Under the pieces are notes generated by a model, which made no database searches, was not told the origin of the DNA, and worked only from the letters and a program-made list of their open reading frames with translations. Position numbers and translations under genes: made by a program. From Artemisia argyi (taxonomy: Eukaryota > Streptophyta > Magnoliopsida > Asterales > Asteraceae), in the NCBI GenBank assembly GCA_030686995.1, contig CM060695.1, forward strand, positions 96,500,871 through 96,564,870: a stretch of 64,000 nucleotides of DNA, in the 5' to 3' direction. How positions within the stretch are numbered: the first letter of the stretch is position 1; each line of letters begins with the position of its first letter. Positions 11,833-25,139 of this stretch are shown here, one piece after another.

Positions 11833-14085
11833 TTAACTTGACTGACCCGACTTAACCACTAATTCTTCTAAATGTGCAATCATGTGTTCTGACTCTACGA
11901 TTTCTTCCAAAAGTTTGTCTTCTTTCTTTGCAAAGTCCTTTTTCAACTCATCCCTTTCTTTTTCAAGATTGGTATAAGCTGTTTTTTGTTTAGAAAGTTG
12001 GTTTTGTAAATCAGAAATTTCCGCGTTTAAAGATTTTAACTTTTTGAAAGAATTAACATCAAGTGTATCAAACTTCAGTTGCAATTGTTTTTCCCTTGAA
12101 ACGGAATTTTGATAACCAGTTTCTAATTCAGACAATCTTTTGTTATGAAATTTAAAAGCTTTAACGTTTTCCTTGTAACTCTCAAGCTCAGCGGTCAATT
12201 TAACATTCGCGGCCTTAACATCGCGATTGACCTTTTTCACATTCTCAATTTCAATGCGACAATTATTCAATAATGATTCAAATAAAGCACGTGTTTCCTC
12301 ATCATTCTCAGCATGCTGTGAAACTAAGCCTGCATTATAATTCACATCTGGAGTTGCTGAAGGAGTATTGCTACTACTTGGCGTGTCCAGGTATGTATCA
12401 TAAGTGGGTGCTAGCTTCTCAGAATGTTGTTCCTCATGAGGAGACATATCAAATATATCATTATTGTGACATGTGTTGAAGTTTGATACCTCAGATGGTG
12501 CATTGGTGTCATAAACAGGAAGTGTGTCAGAATCCGTGTCATACTTAGCTTCCTGAAGATTCGCCATAAATATGCAGTTCACATCGATATCCTCTCTATC
12601 TTCCATGTCATCCATAAGAGCCATAAAATCATTCTCCTCTGCGCTCAACTGAAACCCTGCCTGAACCTTTTGTGCCAACATCACTACTTTCTGCAAGTAC
12701 TCTAGATCTTTCTTGTTCGGCTTAGTAGGACAGTTCCTTGCCATATGACCTACACCCTGACAGTTGAAACACTTTACCGGATTACCCTGATTCACATTTC
12801 CCAAATTCCCAACTACTGGAGCTGCAACATTTCTATTCTGATTACCCATTGCCTGATTACCAACATTCTGACCCCTCTGATTTCCAACAAACTGACCCAA
12901 CTGATTCCCTACATTCTGACCTGCATTCTGCATATTCTGATTGCCCGTATTAAATTCACTAGCATATCCTTGCTGATTCCCATAAACTCCAACCATTTGG
13001 CCTCCATTACCCATATTGAAACTCGGCTGAGCAATTTGCTTGTTGCGAGTGTTCGATGAAATCCTTTGGTTGTTGTTAGTTGGTGTAGAATAGCGTCCTT
13101 GGAATGCCTTTGACAGTAAAGCAAACGCTTGGGTTAATGCTGCAGAAGCTTCATCATCTTCAGTGAATTCTGGTTCTGGGAATTGTGGGTATTGCTGTTG
13201 TGGAATAACATGCTGTTGTTGCTGTGGGTAGAACTGTTGTTTGTAGACCGGTGTTGGTTGTTGAATGTATGATGGTTGCAAGTAGTTGTGAGTAGAAGAT
13301 GATGATGATTGTTGTGTGTTCACTGGTAGCGGTGTTGGTGTAGTAGCAATTAATGCAAGAGGATCATGATTCTTTGCCAATTTTTCTTTCCTTACTTCAT
13401 TAGCCTCAGCTTGGTTTTGCTTCAAAAAGTCATAGAGTTGATCATAATTCACCTTATGTAAGTCCTTTGTTTGATTGACAATTGTAACATAACGATCCCA
13501 TTCTTCTGGAAGGTTATTGATGAATTTGATGTTTGTTGCAATTGTTTGAGGTGTCAACTTGTTTCTGATTAACTCATTCATCAAAGTGCAAAACCTTGTG
13601 TAGTAGGATTCAATCTGTTCACCTTTAGTGGATGTGAAATTCTCCCATTCAGTAAGAAGTTTGTTCTCAATGTCTTGTTGTCCAATCTCTGTTCCATGAC
13701 ATATCCTTCTAACACGTTCCCACATAGCATAAGCAGTTTCACAGCTGTCGACCGCAGCAAAGATCTCCCACGGTAATCCAAGTTGGATTAAATGTATTGC
13801 CATATCATCAGCGGCGATCTGCTTCTTGTCTTCCTTTGTGTAATCTGCTTCTGTTTGTTCACGCACGAATGGTTGAGTAGGAGGTGTTATATTTGGATTT
13901 CCTTCAATTTGAACTTGTCTTGGCATAAATGGACCATTTGTAATGGAGTTGATCATTAATTTACCATCAGGCTTTGTTTTGATGTAACGAAGCATGCGGC
14001 TTGTCCATGGGAGATATCCACCTTTTTCAAGCATTGGAGGTCGGTTTTCCGCACCGGCTGCATGAATATCTTGCTGAGTTGCCAT
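11833..14085 (-). CDS. Copia gag polyprotein, 750 residues, open frame
   Basis: An intact gag reading frame starting at ATG 14085. The N-terminal part (MLEKGGYLPWTSRMLRYI) is the usual copia gag start. The central part has the gag/UBN2-type helical region (AYAMWERVRRICHGT, YYTRFCTLMNELIRN). A Gln- and Asn-rich linker follows, then one zinc knuckle CFNCQGVGHMARNC at about residue 439 (CX2CX4HX4C). The C-terminal 150 residues are predicted coiled coil by their heptad-like Leu/Lys/Glu pattern. Gag coats element RNA and forms the particle. The frame ends at a TAA (11833-11835), followed two codons later by an in-frame ATG. It could still be translated if transcribed from the 5' LTR. Confidence 0.88.
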   Translation of the reverse strand: MATQQDIHAAGAENRPPMLEKGGYLPWTSRMLRYIKTKPDGKLMINSITNGPFMPRQVQIEGNPNITPPTQPFVREQTEADYTKEDKKQIAADDMAIHLIQLGLPWEIFAAVDSCETAYAMWERVRRICHGTEIGQQDIENKLLTEWENFTSTKGEQIESYYTRFCTLMNELIRNKLTPQTIATNIKFINNLPEEWDRYVTIVNQTKDLHKVNYDQLYDFLKQNQAEANEVRKEKLAKNHDPLALIATTPTPLPVNTQQSSSSSTHNYLQPSYIQQPTPVYKQQFYPQQQQHVIPQQQYPQFPEPEFTEDDEASAALTQAFALLSKAFQGRYSTPTNNNQRISSNTRNKQIAQPSFNMGNGGQMVGVYGNQQGYASEFNTGNQNMQNAGQNVGNQLGQFVGNQRGQNVGNQAMGNQNRNVAAPVVGNLGNVNQGNPVKCFNCQGVGHMARNCPTKPNKKDLEYLQKVVMLAQKVQAGFQLSAEENDFMALMDDMEDREDIDVNCIFMANLQEAKYDTDSDTLPVYDTNAPSEVSNFNTCHNNDIFDMSPHEEQHSEKLAPTYDTYLDTPSSSNTPSATPDVNYNAGLVSQHAENDEETRALFESLLNNCRIEIENVKKVNRDVKAANVKLTAELESYKENVKAFKFHNKRLSELETGYQNSVSREKQLQLKFDTLDVNSFKKLKSLNAEISDLQNQLSKQKTAYTNLEKERDELKKDFAKKEDKLLEEIVESEHMIAHLEELVVKSGQSS

Positions 14086-15191
14086 TGATGAGGTGTAGAT
14101 TGATAAAGTTGATTCTTGGATCGTTCCAACGAAGTAGGAGTTGTGTTTAGTGTAAGTTGATGCAAGTTTTTATGGTGAAAAATTTGATCTAAAACCTTAA
14201 AACCTCAATAACTTCCGTTCGGAGTGGATTTGGGCCTCGAAGCTTGGCTTGATCATTCAACGTGTCCTTCTTCTCGGTCTTACAGTCGTTTTGACAGCTA
14301 ATTCGTCGAAAACGGAGTTACGGTTCAAAAGTTATGGCCGTTTGAAGTTTGGTTGTCAAAAGTCAAAAACTTATGCGTAAAATCCTGAACTTATGCGTAA
14401 ACAGTGAATAATCTTACGCGTAAGATGTTATGCGTAACCTTTAAGTTATGCGTAAGATCTAAGGTTATGCGTAAACAATATTGTTTATGCGTAGACTTTG
14501 ATTTTACGCGTAAACTTAGAGTTTATGTGTAAGAATGTTACGCGTAAGGTTTTTTTCAACCAAATTGATCTCTCAAACTAATCCAAGCTTGAAAGATATC
14601 CCGTGTCGAAGTATTCCACAAACTTATCCAAGTCAGGGAAGTACTGAGTAATCTCTGATCGTTGAAGAAAACTTATGCGTAGGATCTTTTGCGTAGAAAA
14701 CTTATGCGTAGGATCTTAAGCGTAGATCTTATGCGTAGGATTTCACCTTTTGCGTAGGATTCCAACTTGAGCATAGAAAAAGGGTTTTATGCCTAAACTT
14801 ACGCGTAGAAAGTGATCTTCTGCGTAGAAAATGTGTTTTATGCCTAAACTTACGCGTAGACTTGCCAAAAAGTACTGTAGACAGCTGTAGACTTGTACTA
14901 TGCTCAAAACTTACGCGTAGGATGACCAGAAAACTTCAAAAATTCGATATTTTCAACCAAAAACTCTTTTTTCACATGTTTCTAATGATCAAATCTTTCT
15001 GAAAACACTTAGAAACACCAAAGCTTCAATAAAGTTCACAACTTTAACACTAAAACCATGTAAAAATAAAAAATCAAAACTTTTTAATGAAAAGCACACG
15101 TTTTTAAATGAAAAACACAACTTTTAAAGGAAAAGTTAATAAAAACAATTTTCACACACTCCTAAACCATTGTTAGGCGATTGATACCACT
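14086..15191 (-). other. Copia 5' leader with primer site and palindrome array
   Basis: Untranslated leader between the 5' LTR and gag. The primer-binding site lies at 15178-15189. From about 14370 to 14925 the leader holds some 20 copies of a palindromic decamer, TTATGCGTAA / TTACGCGTAA and close variants such as TTATGCGTAGG. The remaining 200 bases next to the LTR are A-rich with no motif that I recognise. Confidence 0.75.
15178..15189 (-). other. Copia primer-binding site (initiator-Met tRNA type)
   Basis: Minus TGGTATCAATCG begins two bases inside the 5' LTR. The TGGTATCA core is the common plant copia primer site complementary to initiator methionine tRNA. Confidence 0.8.
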
Positions 15192-15593
15192 TGTACGACC
15201 TTAAATCTATCAACTTTAACACAAATATAAGCACTAGAAGAAGGAAAGATGGTGACTTGATATGATATATGTGTGGCGTAAATATTGAAAGAGAATGATA
15301 ATATGAAGAGAGCTTTTATTAAAAAACACACACAATACACACACAAGCACACTTACAAATGACTAGGTAAGTGCCTTATATAGTTAGAGAGAAAGGCCTC
15401 ATGGGATTTCTAATGGACTTGGGCTTGGACTTGGTTTACATTAATTATAAGAGGCTTACTAACATAACTCTTAACATATAAGTTTGCCAAGTCCAAAGCC
15501 CAATGACTAAACTATTACTAATCTTAACAAGCAACACAAAGTTACAATATGAGAATGACCATCACTTCTACATATATATTTTTAATGCTAACA
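15192..15593 (-). repeat. Copia 5' LTR
   Basis: 402 bases, matching 3461-3863 with roughly ten differences and one A-run indel. It is the 5' LTR because the coding frames read leftward from it. It should hold the element promoter. Confidence 0.93.
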
Positions 15594-16792
15594 AGAGGAA
15601 AACAAGAGGTGAAGTGGACGGTCCAGAAAGATTTTACACTAGGGCATGACGGCGTCACCATAGGCCGTCATGGTCCCTTTATACGTGACGGCCCAGAGAA
15701 AAATCACTCTTGACGGCGTCAGATCTGGATCTAGGCAATCCGATTTTATTATGGGCGGCGGGTTGACGGCGTCAGAATTTTCTTCTTGACGCTGTCACCA
15801 TGGAAAATCTATATATAGTTTTGTAATTTTCATTCATTAAAAAGAGGACAATTTTAGGAACGACTTGGAGAAACCCTAGCACGATTTTATCAGTATTTTC
15901 AAGGGTTTTCACCCCTTGAAACCTTTCATGTTCAATTAAGATAAGTATCCTTTCAATTCATTCAATATGTCAATGTCTTGTTTGAATATATCTTACGCTT
16001 GTCTTGATTTTAACATGCTAGGCTAGATCTCTTGTGTGTTTGCTTAGATGTAATGAAACCTAGATGTTGATTATGGGTTGATTGCTTGGTTATAGTTGTT
16101 ACGGATGAATGATTTCGATGTTAGGCTTAAGAAAACTGGCAGACTTCCATAGTGTAACTTGCTTGAACGTCTTAAGAAACATGAACCAATGCGTACTAGG
16201 TTTTTATGGTTGTATTTAATGCATGAGCGAATTATAATGATCCCATGTTAGGAGCATCTTGCAGGCTCGACATAGGAGTGAAGTAGGAGCTTATAGAGTT
16301 GGGGAAGTACGTACGCCACCCCACGATTGGTATTAAGGAATATAATCCGTCATCCACGCAACTGTAATAAACTATCAACCTGTAAAAGATATCTAGAGAG
16401 TAATGAAATCTAAGTAAACACAATTTTCCCATTTATTGTTCACACCACATTAGTAATTAGCTTAATTTACATTTTTGTTATTTTATTTTGATTACATCTT
16501 TAGTTATTGGGTTAGTTGACTAGCAACTAATTCCGCCCACTCTTTCAAAACCCGAGATTTTACTTGCTTTTCATAAAATATAAAAATACAAAAAGAATCA
16601 TCCCTCACCTTTAGACCTAGTTTTTAGGCTTTCTTATCCTAGCGACACTATTCCTGAGTTGAACGATCAATCCCCCGGTACTTGTCACTATACTATACTA
16701 CAACGATCAGGTACACTGCCTGGTGGGGGTTGTAAGCTTCTCGAGATCCCTCGCCCTCGAGAGGTAAAGCCTGGTGTAATTCCCACGCATCA
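15594..16792 (+). mobile_element. Ty3/gypsy LTR remnant, right piece
   Basis: This continues the LTR interrupted by the copia element. It shares ordered blocks with the LTR at 26103-28449: a TGACGGCGTCA-rich part, a TATATATAG box with ACCCTAG downstream, AATTCCGCCC, AATCATCCCTCACC, CGATCAGGTACACTGCCTGG and the terminal GCATCA. The paralogous sequence CTTGAACGTCTTAAGAAACAT at about 16163-16183 lacks the hAT element found at 26955, so it serves as an empty site. No gag or pol is attached. Confidence 0.75.
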
Positions 16793-17162
16793 AAGCTACG
16801 ACATCAAATACTTTATATTTGTTTTAATAGGGCATATGTCCATTTATATTATTTTACTTTATACAATACAACTAACTTAGCAAACACTTTTTATAAAACA
16901 AAAAGCTAGAACTTGTAGCTATCTCTATCAACTTATAGTTATCAGCTTACAGCTTACATTTTACAATTTACATCTTTTTTTGCCAAACATTGATAAATCT
17001 CTTGTTTTTCTGTTTATTAGTGTTCACCATAAAGGGGATTTATACCAGAAGTTTAGCTTGGACTACAAGCCACTTAATTCTAGAATGATAAAACATAAGG
17101 TAACTAAATAATAGGCTAATATCAAATCCCATAATATAAGATTTGATCATATCTTCACTTAT
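16793..17162 (-). mobile_element. 3' LTR remnant of second copia element
   Basis: This lies just beyond a long G tract (minus strand) that follows the RNase H of the decayed copia element, the place of a 3' LTR. It has ATGATCAAATC / GGGATTTGATATTAG sequence typical of such LTR starts. The expected TG start appears mutated (TAATAAG...). No matching 5' LTR is found, because the other end joins unrelated DNA. The part around 16880-16990 has AGCTTA-rich sequence that may be a small DNA element inside the LTR. Confidence 0.5.
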
Positions 17163-20100
17163 TACCCCCCCCCCCCTCAAGTTGGCAGGTGAAGATCTTG
17201 AACACCCAACTTGCGAAGTAGATAATCAAATTGTGCTTTGCCAAGAGCCTTGGTAAAAAAATCTGCAACTTGCTCTTTTGTGGGTACATGTTGAGCCTCA
17301 ATATTACCAGAGACAAGCTCATCACGAATGTAATGGCAATCCACCTCGATATGTTTTGTTCGTTCATGAAAAACCGGATTGCGAGAAATATGCAACGCAG
17401 CCTGACTATCACAATAAAGTAACATTGGTTTTTGATGTTGTATACCAAAACTCTTTAAGACTCCTTTTAGCCATTTTAATTCGCTAGCTGTGAATCCCCA
17501 AGATAAACCAACCATCCTGTTAGCGATCGCCTTGTCAAAGGGCAACCTACCTAATCCGAGTCACACCACCCGCGTAACTGTAAATCGCATTTACTTTTCA
17601 AAATTATACCTTGTCCCTGGCTCCCTTTTAGATACCGAACAACCCTTATTGCCGCCTCCCAATGCTCGATTTGAGGATTTTGCATAAATTGTGAGAGGGT
17701 GTGCACACTATATGCAACATCTGGTCTTGTAAAGCATAAATATATAACCTTCGATATTGTTCGGGATCTTCAAATAAACGTCCTTTAGCCAATCCCAAGT
17801 GACGATTTTGCTTAATTGGGATCTTTGCTGGTTTAGCCCCAAGTAGCCCAACTTCAGAAATTATGTCTAGAGCATATTTTCGCTGACATAAAAATATCCC
17901 ATCTGTCGCACGAGCTACTTCAATACCAATGAAGTATTTTAGAGTACCTAAATCCTTCATGTGAAAACAATTACACAGATAAGTTTTGAATTGTATGATA
18001 GCTTCATGATCATTTCCAGATACAATCAAATCATCGACATACACGAGAACATTAAGGTGAATACCCTGTTGTTGTAGAGTAAAAAGAGAATAATCTGAGT
18101 ATGATTGAATGAAGCCATAACTTTTTAGTGTCGATGACAACTTAGAAAACCAACAACGCGGGGCTTGTCAAAGTCCATACAATGACTTACGAAGTTTGCA
18201 TGCTTCTCCAGGTTTACCCTTATGCAAACCAGGTGGCAATTTCATATATACTTCTTCTTCAAGATCTCCATGCAAGAACGCATTGTGCACGTCCATCTGA
18301 TGAAGTTCCCATTGCTTAGCTGCCGCAATTGCTAAGAAAACTCGTATAGTGACCATTTTCGTGACCGGTACGAATGTTTCACTATAATCAACTCCAGCCA
18401 CTTGATGATTACCAAGAATCACAAGTCGTGCTTTGAATCTTTCCACAGTCCCATCTGATTTTTACTTTATTTTGTACACCCACTTGCACCCAAGAACTCT
18501 CTTGTTGGATGGAAGTTTTTCAATCGTCCAAGTCTGGTTTTGTTCTAAAGCTTCGAGTTCACTATCCATGGCAGATCGCCATCGTTCATCTCTAACTACT
18601 TCAGAATAAGTCATTGGTTCCATTTCTGCTGTTATAGCCTTAAGAAAAGTTCGATGACAAGAAGAAAATTTTTCATAATTTACATAATGAGCTATAGGAT
18701 ATGGAGTACCTGAGGACGTAGATTAAGCGAATGATATAGAAGGGGACGGACTCATCTTTTAGATAGTGTTGGTGACATAATCACGGAGACGAACCGATAC
18801 CTCTTTCTTACGATGCCCTCTCCCTAACTCATCTTCTTGAACTCGCTCACTAGTATCAACATTTTGTAACTGTGATGATGCCGATATGCCTTCATTTCCA
18901 ACTACCTGATCTTCATTGTCATGAAGTGTGGTATCCTCATCCACAAGTAATGTGACACTACCCCTCCTTTCTTCGGAAGGGTACTCATTATGCTTCTCAT
19001 CATCATTATATGCAACATTATCGACACATGGAATGATAGGTTCGATATCATATGGAAATATATTTTCCAAAAAATCAACATCACGTGACACAAAAAATTC
19101 TAGCTTTTCTAAATCAAATAACCTCCACCCTTTTTGCCCATATAGGTACCCGACAAAAACACATTTTCGACTACGACTCGCAAACTTGTCCGCTATTTTT
19201 GTATGCGCGTAACACAAACAACCGAATGTACACACGTGAGTATATGATGGTTCTACATTGTGAATAACTGTGTATGGAGTTTTCCCATTTAAGATAGACG
19301 AAGGAGTACGATTAATAAGATACGCAGCCGTCAAAATACACTGACCCCAAAAATTAATAGGAAGAGAACTTTGGAATCTTAGTGCACGAGCAACATTTAA
19401 GATATGTCGATGTTTTCGTTCAACTCGAACATTTTGTTGAGGTGTACCCACACATGATGTTTGGAAAATGATCCCTTCATCAAGAAAAAGTCGTTTCATA
19501 CAAGTAAATTCGGTTCCATTATCACTTCGAACAATTTTAACATGTTTGTTAAATTGTCTTTCAATCATGGCTAAAAACATGTTCATAGTTTCGAAAACTT
19601 CAGATTTATGTACAAGCAAATATACCCAACACAGAGCGAGAAAAATCATCAACAATTGTTAAGAATACGATGCACCACAAGATGAGAATGTTTTATATGG
19701 TCCCACAAATCACAATGAATAAGCTCAAATATAGTCGCAACTTTATTATCACTAAGTGGAAATTTTTCTCGACATTGTTTTGCATAATGACACACATCAC
19801 AACTTTGACTTAACTCGCTATCCTTTTTATTAAAGTTTACTTAAGGAATAAGCTTTAATACTTCTTGTGAGGGATGACCTAACCGTTTGTGCCAAAGATC
19901 AAAAGCAATGGTTGTTGTCTTGAAAACTCTTGTTGGTGGCATCTCTCTGAAGTAAAAAAAGTCCTCCGTCCTTTCTTTCACCCGCACCAATCACCGTCCT
20001 CAATGTGAGATCCTGTATAACACATATGTTAGGTGCAAACTGAAAGATACAATTTCCTTCATCTAACAGTTGTGGGACAGAAAGCAACTTGACAGGTTAA

Positions 20101-20423
20101 TCCAGGCACATATAAAAAAAAAAAATTAAAACAAAACCATTGTCGAAATAAACATCTCCTTCTTTTTTAGCCATAGCTATATTGCCATCAGGTAGCTCGA
20201 CTGGCCATTGGATTATCTCCTTTAAGTTGGAGAGGTCTTCTATAGTACCTGTCATATGGTGTGATACTCCTGAATCAATAATTCCAAAATACTTGTTGAC
20301 ACAAAAGTTGGGCGTTCCTTGTTTGGGTTCCTGTTCTCGTACCAATTCGCTCTTAATGCTTGAGACCTGCGCACTAAGAAAACAAACAAACACCGTTAGG
20401 CTTATCGTGGGATTGTCTCCCAC
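17163..20423 (-). pseudogene. Second Ty1/copia element, decayed pol (probably Ale-like)
   Basis: Minus-strand order from right to left is as follows. Protease and pre-integrase (19899-20423, with IIDSGVSHHMTG) come first. Integrase (18759-19655) has RSDNGTEF and PQQN-VRVERKHR with the catalytic Glu. RT is in two pieces (18168-18446 with [18 protein letters not shown]; 17646-18140 with the catalytic YVDDLIVSGND). RNase H (17177-17545) has [23 protein letters not shown]. Stops and frameshifts separate all pieces, and the 18450-18755 segment is out of frame. Gag and the 5' LTR are missing. The YVDDLIVSGND type and compact 3' end suggest the Ale/Retrofit clade, which is tentative. The left-hand 1.4 kb of copy A is a duplicate of its integrase-protease part. 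Confidence 0.85.
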
Positions 20424-22344
20424 GATTATCCTCCGGCGTGAGAGTAAGTAATCGGTTTTAGGGTTGTGTATAAGAATTAGGGTTGTAAAGTCATACCTTT
20501 AACGAGAGTTATGATATTTTTTATATAGGCACGGAATCCTTATTGGATACGTGCGCCTTACTCTTTGGTCTATATCCGATTAGGATATATATCCCTTAAA
20601 TAAGAGATATCCATATCACAACTATAAATAACTTTGGGCTTGGGTTTTCGTGAGCCCAAACCGTTAGCATATTGGCCCAAATCACTGTTATGATAGCCCA
20701 CTCGTGGCGGGTTTGGGCGTTAGTAATGTCTATCATTTGGGTCCGTGACCCGAATATAGACTATACGTTATCATGTCCCCCCAGTCTAGTATGCGTGGTT
20801 ATTAACCGCGAATGCTAGACTTAGAAATATTAGCGGCAAGCGTGGCGGGGAAGTTCCTAGTATTTCCCGCCAAAAACGCGATACGGTGTATCTAGTCTTT
20901 AAATGTCCCACGTGTCCTTTGGAAAACGTGAAAAAGTGCATGTATCGGTTTGTATTCCACCACACGATGGAGATAGTGGGATCCACGTGTCATTCATCCG
21001 ATGCAAGAGGAAACCCTATATAAGGGGCTCCTCATTTCACTATTTTAACCACAGTGAAAAACGCCATTTCCTCTAGTTAAAAAATCTTTCTTCAAGAAAA
21101 CTAATATCTTCGAGAGGTAATTACGCGTGCGCATTCTAAAAAATGGTCCGTCAGTTAGAAGAATTCCGGTCTGAGATGGACGAGGATAAACTGCGTCAGT
21201 TCACCTCCGACTATTTCATTCCTCTTGAGGTGCATCCGGAATTACCGGATGCCGATGCGTGCATCGCGGACTTCCCTGAGGGGAAGATAGGGGTATATAC
21301 GCGCTTCTTTGAGTTTGCAAACCAGCGTGTGCCTATATCCCTATTTTTGAGCGACGTGCTCAACTTTTACCGCCTGCACATTTCGCAGCTGCACTGTATA
21401 GGTGCGGCGAAAATAACCAATTTCGAGGTAAACTGTTGTTTACTCGCACTGAGGCCTACCATCAACCTCTTCCGCGCGTTTTACCGCACGTCGTGATCGA
21501 ACGGGTGGGTGACGTTTTCCAAGCGCCCAGGGCGCTATCAGTGCTATACTGAAAAGATAGATGCCCTTAGGGGTTGGAGGGAGAGATTTTTCTGGATAGA
21601 TAATAGGGTATTCACCACGCTCTCTGGGTTTTATACCCAAGGGACGCTTCCAAAGGATGAGCGCCCAGATCCCGGTACGTACAGCATGAAGGATGCGAAG
21701 ACCATTAGTGGTAACCGCATTCCAATCAATTCCTATCCCGAAGAATTTCTGGTTCATATGGGGATGAGTCGCAATTACTTCGGCGCAAGTGATGAAGTGC
21801 CGACATTTCTGGATGAACGCGGCCGGAGTGGGTACTTGTCCTTTATTATCCTCGCCTTTATAATGTAAGCGCCCTTGTATATTAAGATTTTTATCAACTA
21901 ACTTGTTCCTCCTTTTGTGTGTTTATATGTTGCGCAGAGATGGATCTATTCTCCGTAGTGAAACTGACAAAGCCTACTCAGGTTACCGTGGGCGTGCGCC
22001 CCTTGAGGGAAGGTGAAGTGCCCGTCTTGGAGGCCATCGCTGGACGCCTTCTGGAGCTTGCACAAGAGGAGTCTTCGGACGCATCACAGCCGGTTGTGAA
22101 TGCGACACCAGTGCAGACTGTGCCTGTGCAGGGGGTGGTGGCGCCTGAGCTTGCGCGCTCCGAGTCGTCCACGAGTACTGGGTTTCTCAAAGTGGACACT
22201 GACTCTGAAGAGGAGCGTCAGGGTGTGAAGCGCAAGGCTGTTGTTGATGATGGTGAAGGGACCTCCAAGCGCAGACGTCATACCATTATTGTGGATGAGT
22301 CCACAGAGGAGGAGACGTCATCGTCTGTTGCTGCGCAGGAGAAT
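18947..22344 (+). repeat. Segmental duplication, copy B (partner 1-3399)
   Basis: Matches copy A as described there. Copy B is the fuller one: on the left it runs on into RT and RNase H of the same copia element, and on the right into the intron and third exon of the transposase-like gene. Confidence 0.93.
20424..21142 (+). other. Non-coding leader upstream of transposase-like gene, copy B
   Basis: Equivalent to 1398-2193, with a TATATAAGG box at 21017-21025 about 120 bases before the ATG. No coding sequence recognised. Confidence 0.6.
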
Positions 22345-22797
22345 GTTGGGACTGCTCCTCCTATGTAAGTGACCTTTACTTAAGTATTTACATTTATACG
22401 TGTTTTTCGCAATACTTTTCCTTGACTTCTCTATTTTTGCGTGTAGCGGCAGTGCTGCAGGGGTGATGCAGCGTTCGTTGGGGGGTTGGTGCCACCCCAA
22501 GCGGCTCATGTGCATGTAGAGGAGCCGGTGAGGGCGCATGAAGAGATGTCTGCGCAACGGCTGATGGAAGAGCTTGGTGCTGCTGCTGAGCGTCAGGCTG
22601 AGTTAGTTACTCAGCTGAAGGCGCGGTATGTTGGTGAAGGTAGCAGTCTTGCTCAGAAGGATGAGGAGATTGCTATGCTTAGGGCGCAGTTGGCTGATGC
22701 ACGAGCAGATGTGGAGTCCACATCTACGTACGCTAGGAGGCTCGCAGATGAGAAGCTATCTTTGATGGCGGTATGTTGGTGTAGGTTGTGGTCGTGA
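21143..22797 (+). pseudogene. Putative gypsy-type transposase gene, copy B, nonsense mutation
   Basis: The fuller version of the gene at 2194. Exon 1 starts at ATG 21143. A TGA at 21494-21496 replaces the TGG of copy A, and the frame then continues unchanged to about 21864. Putative introns are 21865-21937 and 22365-22446; both begin GTAAG and end in AG (GCGCAG, GTGTAG). Exon 2 is acidic and Ser/Glu-rich with a KRR-type basic patch near its end. Exon 3 from 22447 encodes a strongly helical, Ala/Glu/Gln-rich coiled coil (LMEELGAAAERQAELVTQ...). The family is known as a 'putative gypsy type transposon' domain protein of retroelements; its biochemical role is not established. The phase across the first intron does not join cleanly, so the splice model is uncertain. 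Confidence 0.7.
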
Positions 22798-23340
22798 TTT
22801 TGAAACGTGATATATCAGGTTCACCCAGTTTTAATTCTTCTGTTTTTGATCTCGTTATACGCCTAGAATCTGCCACATGATATACTATATATATGAAACG
22901 GTTAAATAAGCTTGAATGTAAACGAATTAAATCTCACATAAAATAACGGTTTGGAAACCTGATCTTGTCGACATATTTATCTTGGCTTTGAATTGCTTTA
23001 TACGTATAGATATTGACCTATAACCATGCGACATAACATGTTACCACCTGATATAGTATGAGCTAAAAGATATATTGCATGAATGCTATTCATAGATATA
23101 TAAAGATAGCATGCATGTATACGTATAATGAGTCTCATGAAATCACAAAGAAATCTTACAAATGGTTGATCTATTATCTGTTATATTATTTGGTTGATCT
23201 ATTTTAACCTATATATATACAACATGAAACATGCTTTGACATAAATCATTTTTTGAGCTAAAATAGGGTGGTCTCATGGCTACTTGCTCCGACTTTTTTT
23301 TTTTTTTTTTTTCCAAATAAAAAGGGTGTCATGTGTATAT
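22798..23340 (+). other. Unassigned A+T-rich DNA
   Basis: No reading frame, LTR end or inverted repeat recognised. A T run lies near 23290-23312. Confidence 0.5.

Positions 23341-25139
<1,799 letters not shown>

Larger units (their letters stand above)
3461..15593 (-). mobile_element. Full-length SIRE-like Ty1/copia retrotransposon, 12.1 kb
   Basis: A complete element in minus orientation. The LTRs are 3461-3863 and 15192-15593 (TG...CA ends), and the target duplication is AGAGG at 3456-3460 and 15594-15598. The primer site matches initiator-Met tRNA (minus TGGTATCAA..., 15178-15189) and the polypurine tract is minus AGGGGGAGAT beside the left LTR. Domain order in minus reading is gag, protease, integrase, RT, RNase H, which is the copia order. 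The long gag, the RT motif [11 protein letters not shown] and a 2.5-kb region after RNase H suggest the SIRE/Maximus clade, which is tentative. The LTRs differ at roughly 10 sites in 403 by eye, so the insertion is not very recent. Gag is open but pol is broken, so the element is probably defective. Confidence 0.93.

Noticed and set aside
16868..16990. Small DNA transposon in the copia LTR remnant (AGCTTA-rich, AGCAAACA ... GCCAAACA)
   Set aside because: The ends are not inverted repeats of each other and no target duplication was found.
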